Source: Oxalobacteraceae bacterium UBA6018 | GTDB taxonomy: Bacteria; Pseudomonadota; Gammaproteobacteria; Burkholderiales; Burkholderiaceae_D | Reading direction: 5' to 3' | Length of the DNA: 64,000 bases | NCBI GenBank assembly: GCA_002428015.1 | Contig: DIZW01000036.1 | Location: 3,367-67,366, forward strand | Shown here: piece after piece, positions 63,369 to 64,000 of the stretch | Layout of the letters: each line of letters starts with the position of its first letter | How positions within the stretch are numbered: position 1 is the stretch's first letter | Program-made: the position numbers and the translations under genes | Notes under the pieces: model-generated | Seen by the model: only the letters and a program-made list of their open reading frames with translations | What the model was told of the DNA's origin: nothing | Databases searched by the model: none

Positions 63369-64000
63369 ATGACCGCTGCCCTGCCGACGCTCAATACCGA
63401 CAAGACCGACAAAACCGCCGACCTCGCCTCGGTATCGCCGCAAATCAAGGCGCAAATTCTGGCGGAAGCCTTGCCTTACATCCGCAATTTCCACGGCAAG
63501 ACCATCGTCATCAAATACGGCGGCAACGCGATGACGGACGAGCGCCTGAAACACGGCTTCGCGCGCGACGTCATCCTGCTCAAGCTGGTGGGCATGAACC
63601 CGGTGGTGGTGCACGGCGGCGGTCCGCAGATCGACAACGCGCTGAAAAAAATCGGCAAGCAGGGCAGCTTCGTGCAGGGCATGCGCATCACCGACGAGGA
63701 AACCATGGAAGTGGTGGAGTGGGTGCTGGGCGGCGAAGTCCAGCAGGACATCGTGATGCTGATTAACCACTACGGCGGCCAGGCGGTGGGCTTGACCGGC
63801 AAGGATGGCGGCCTGATCCGCGCGCGCAAGATGGCGATGCCGGACAAGGAAAAGCCGGGCGAGTTCCTCGACATCGGTTTCGTGGGCGAGATCGAGGCCA
63901 TCAATCCGGCCGTCGTGAAGGCGCTGCAGGACGACGCCTTCATTCCGATCATCTCGCCGATCGGCTTCGGCCAGGACGGCCAGGCCTACAACATCAACGC
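63369..64000 (+). CDS. argB: acetylglutamate kinase (3' end missing)
   Basis: The frame is open from ATG 63369 to the end of the window. KTIVIKYGGNAMTD and VVVHGGGPQID bind ATP and acetylglutamate, and GLTGKDGGLIRARKM is a further conserved segment. It phosphorylates N-acetylglutamate in arginine synthesis. The N-terminal extension before QIKAQILAEALPYIRNFHGK is typical of the arginine-sensitive type. Confidence 0.95.
   Translation, partial: MTAALPTLNTDKTDKTADLASVSPQIKAQILAEALPYIRNFHGKTIVIKYGGNAMTDERLKHGFARDVILLKLVGMNPVVVHGGGPQIDNALKKIGKQGSFVQGMRITDEETMEVVEWVLGGEVQQDIVMLINHYGGQAVGLTGKDGGLIRARKMAMPDKEKPGEFLDIGFVGEIEAINPAVVKALQDDAFIPIISPIGFGQDGQAYNIN

Overview
The window looks like a piece of a chromosome from a high-GC betaproteobacterium, most likely an Oxalobacteraceae of the Massilia/Telluria/Duganella type. 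This is inferred from gene content and codon use: minCDE, hemA-prfA-prmC, a polyhydroxybutyrate (PHB) operon, a PEP-CTERM protein, Kup and many small Betaproteobacterial families. No database search was possible. Genes are packed on both strands. No rRNA, tRNA, CRISPR array, prophage or classical IS element was seen. The left edge cuts a diheme cytochrome c and the right edge cuts argB.

Layout. 1-7.1 kb: end of the cytochrome gene, then a visibly AT-richer block with a large lipoprotein, two glycosyltransferases and a Wzx-type flippase, probably a small surface-polysaccharide locus. 7.1-18 kb: M13 peptidase, C-terminal processing protease, acyltransferase, FabH-like synthase, prolyl aminopeptidase, PLP amino-acid deaminase, DUF1993 and an internally deleted AAA ATPase remnant. 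18-20.6 kb: phasin-phbA-phbB, preceded by a consensus FNR/Anr box placed as in a class II promoter. 20.6-24 kb: divergent metR/metE with a MetR box. 24-31.3 kb: 35-bp tandem repeats, minCDE, an OmpR-type regulator, hemA-prfA-dsbB-prmC. 31.3-37.7 kb: palindromic repeats, DUF885 peptidase, gshA, a histone-deacetylase-like amidohydrolase, DUF3291, ElaA. 37.7-42.3 kb: a MacAB-like export operon with a sigma-54 promoter and two upstream 16-bp palindromes. 42.3-51.9 kb: double FKBP lipoprotein, a 167-bp palindrome, Kup, RarD, EttA, a PEP-CTERM protein, a RAYT transposase with its REP-like palindromes, an outer-membrane barrel, AlkB and a small periplasmic protein. 51.9-59 kb: a mostly minus-strand run of small housekeeping genes. 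59-64 kb: a repeat cluster, MBL hydrolase-DUF1289-VOC operon, CopG regulator plus PHB depolymerase, a CWC protein and argB.

No single large unknown system is evident. The most interesting signals are non-coding: the sigma-54/enhancer architecture of the export operon, the FNR-type PHB promoter, and at least two families of palindromic repeats, one of them physically linked to a RAYT transposase.
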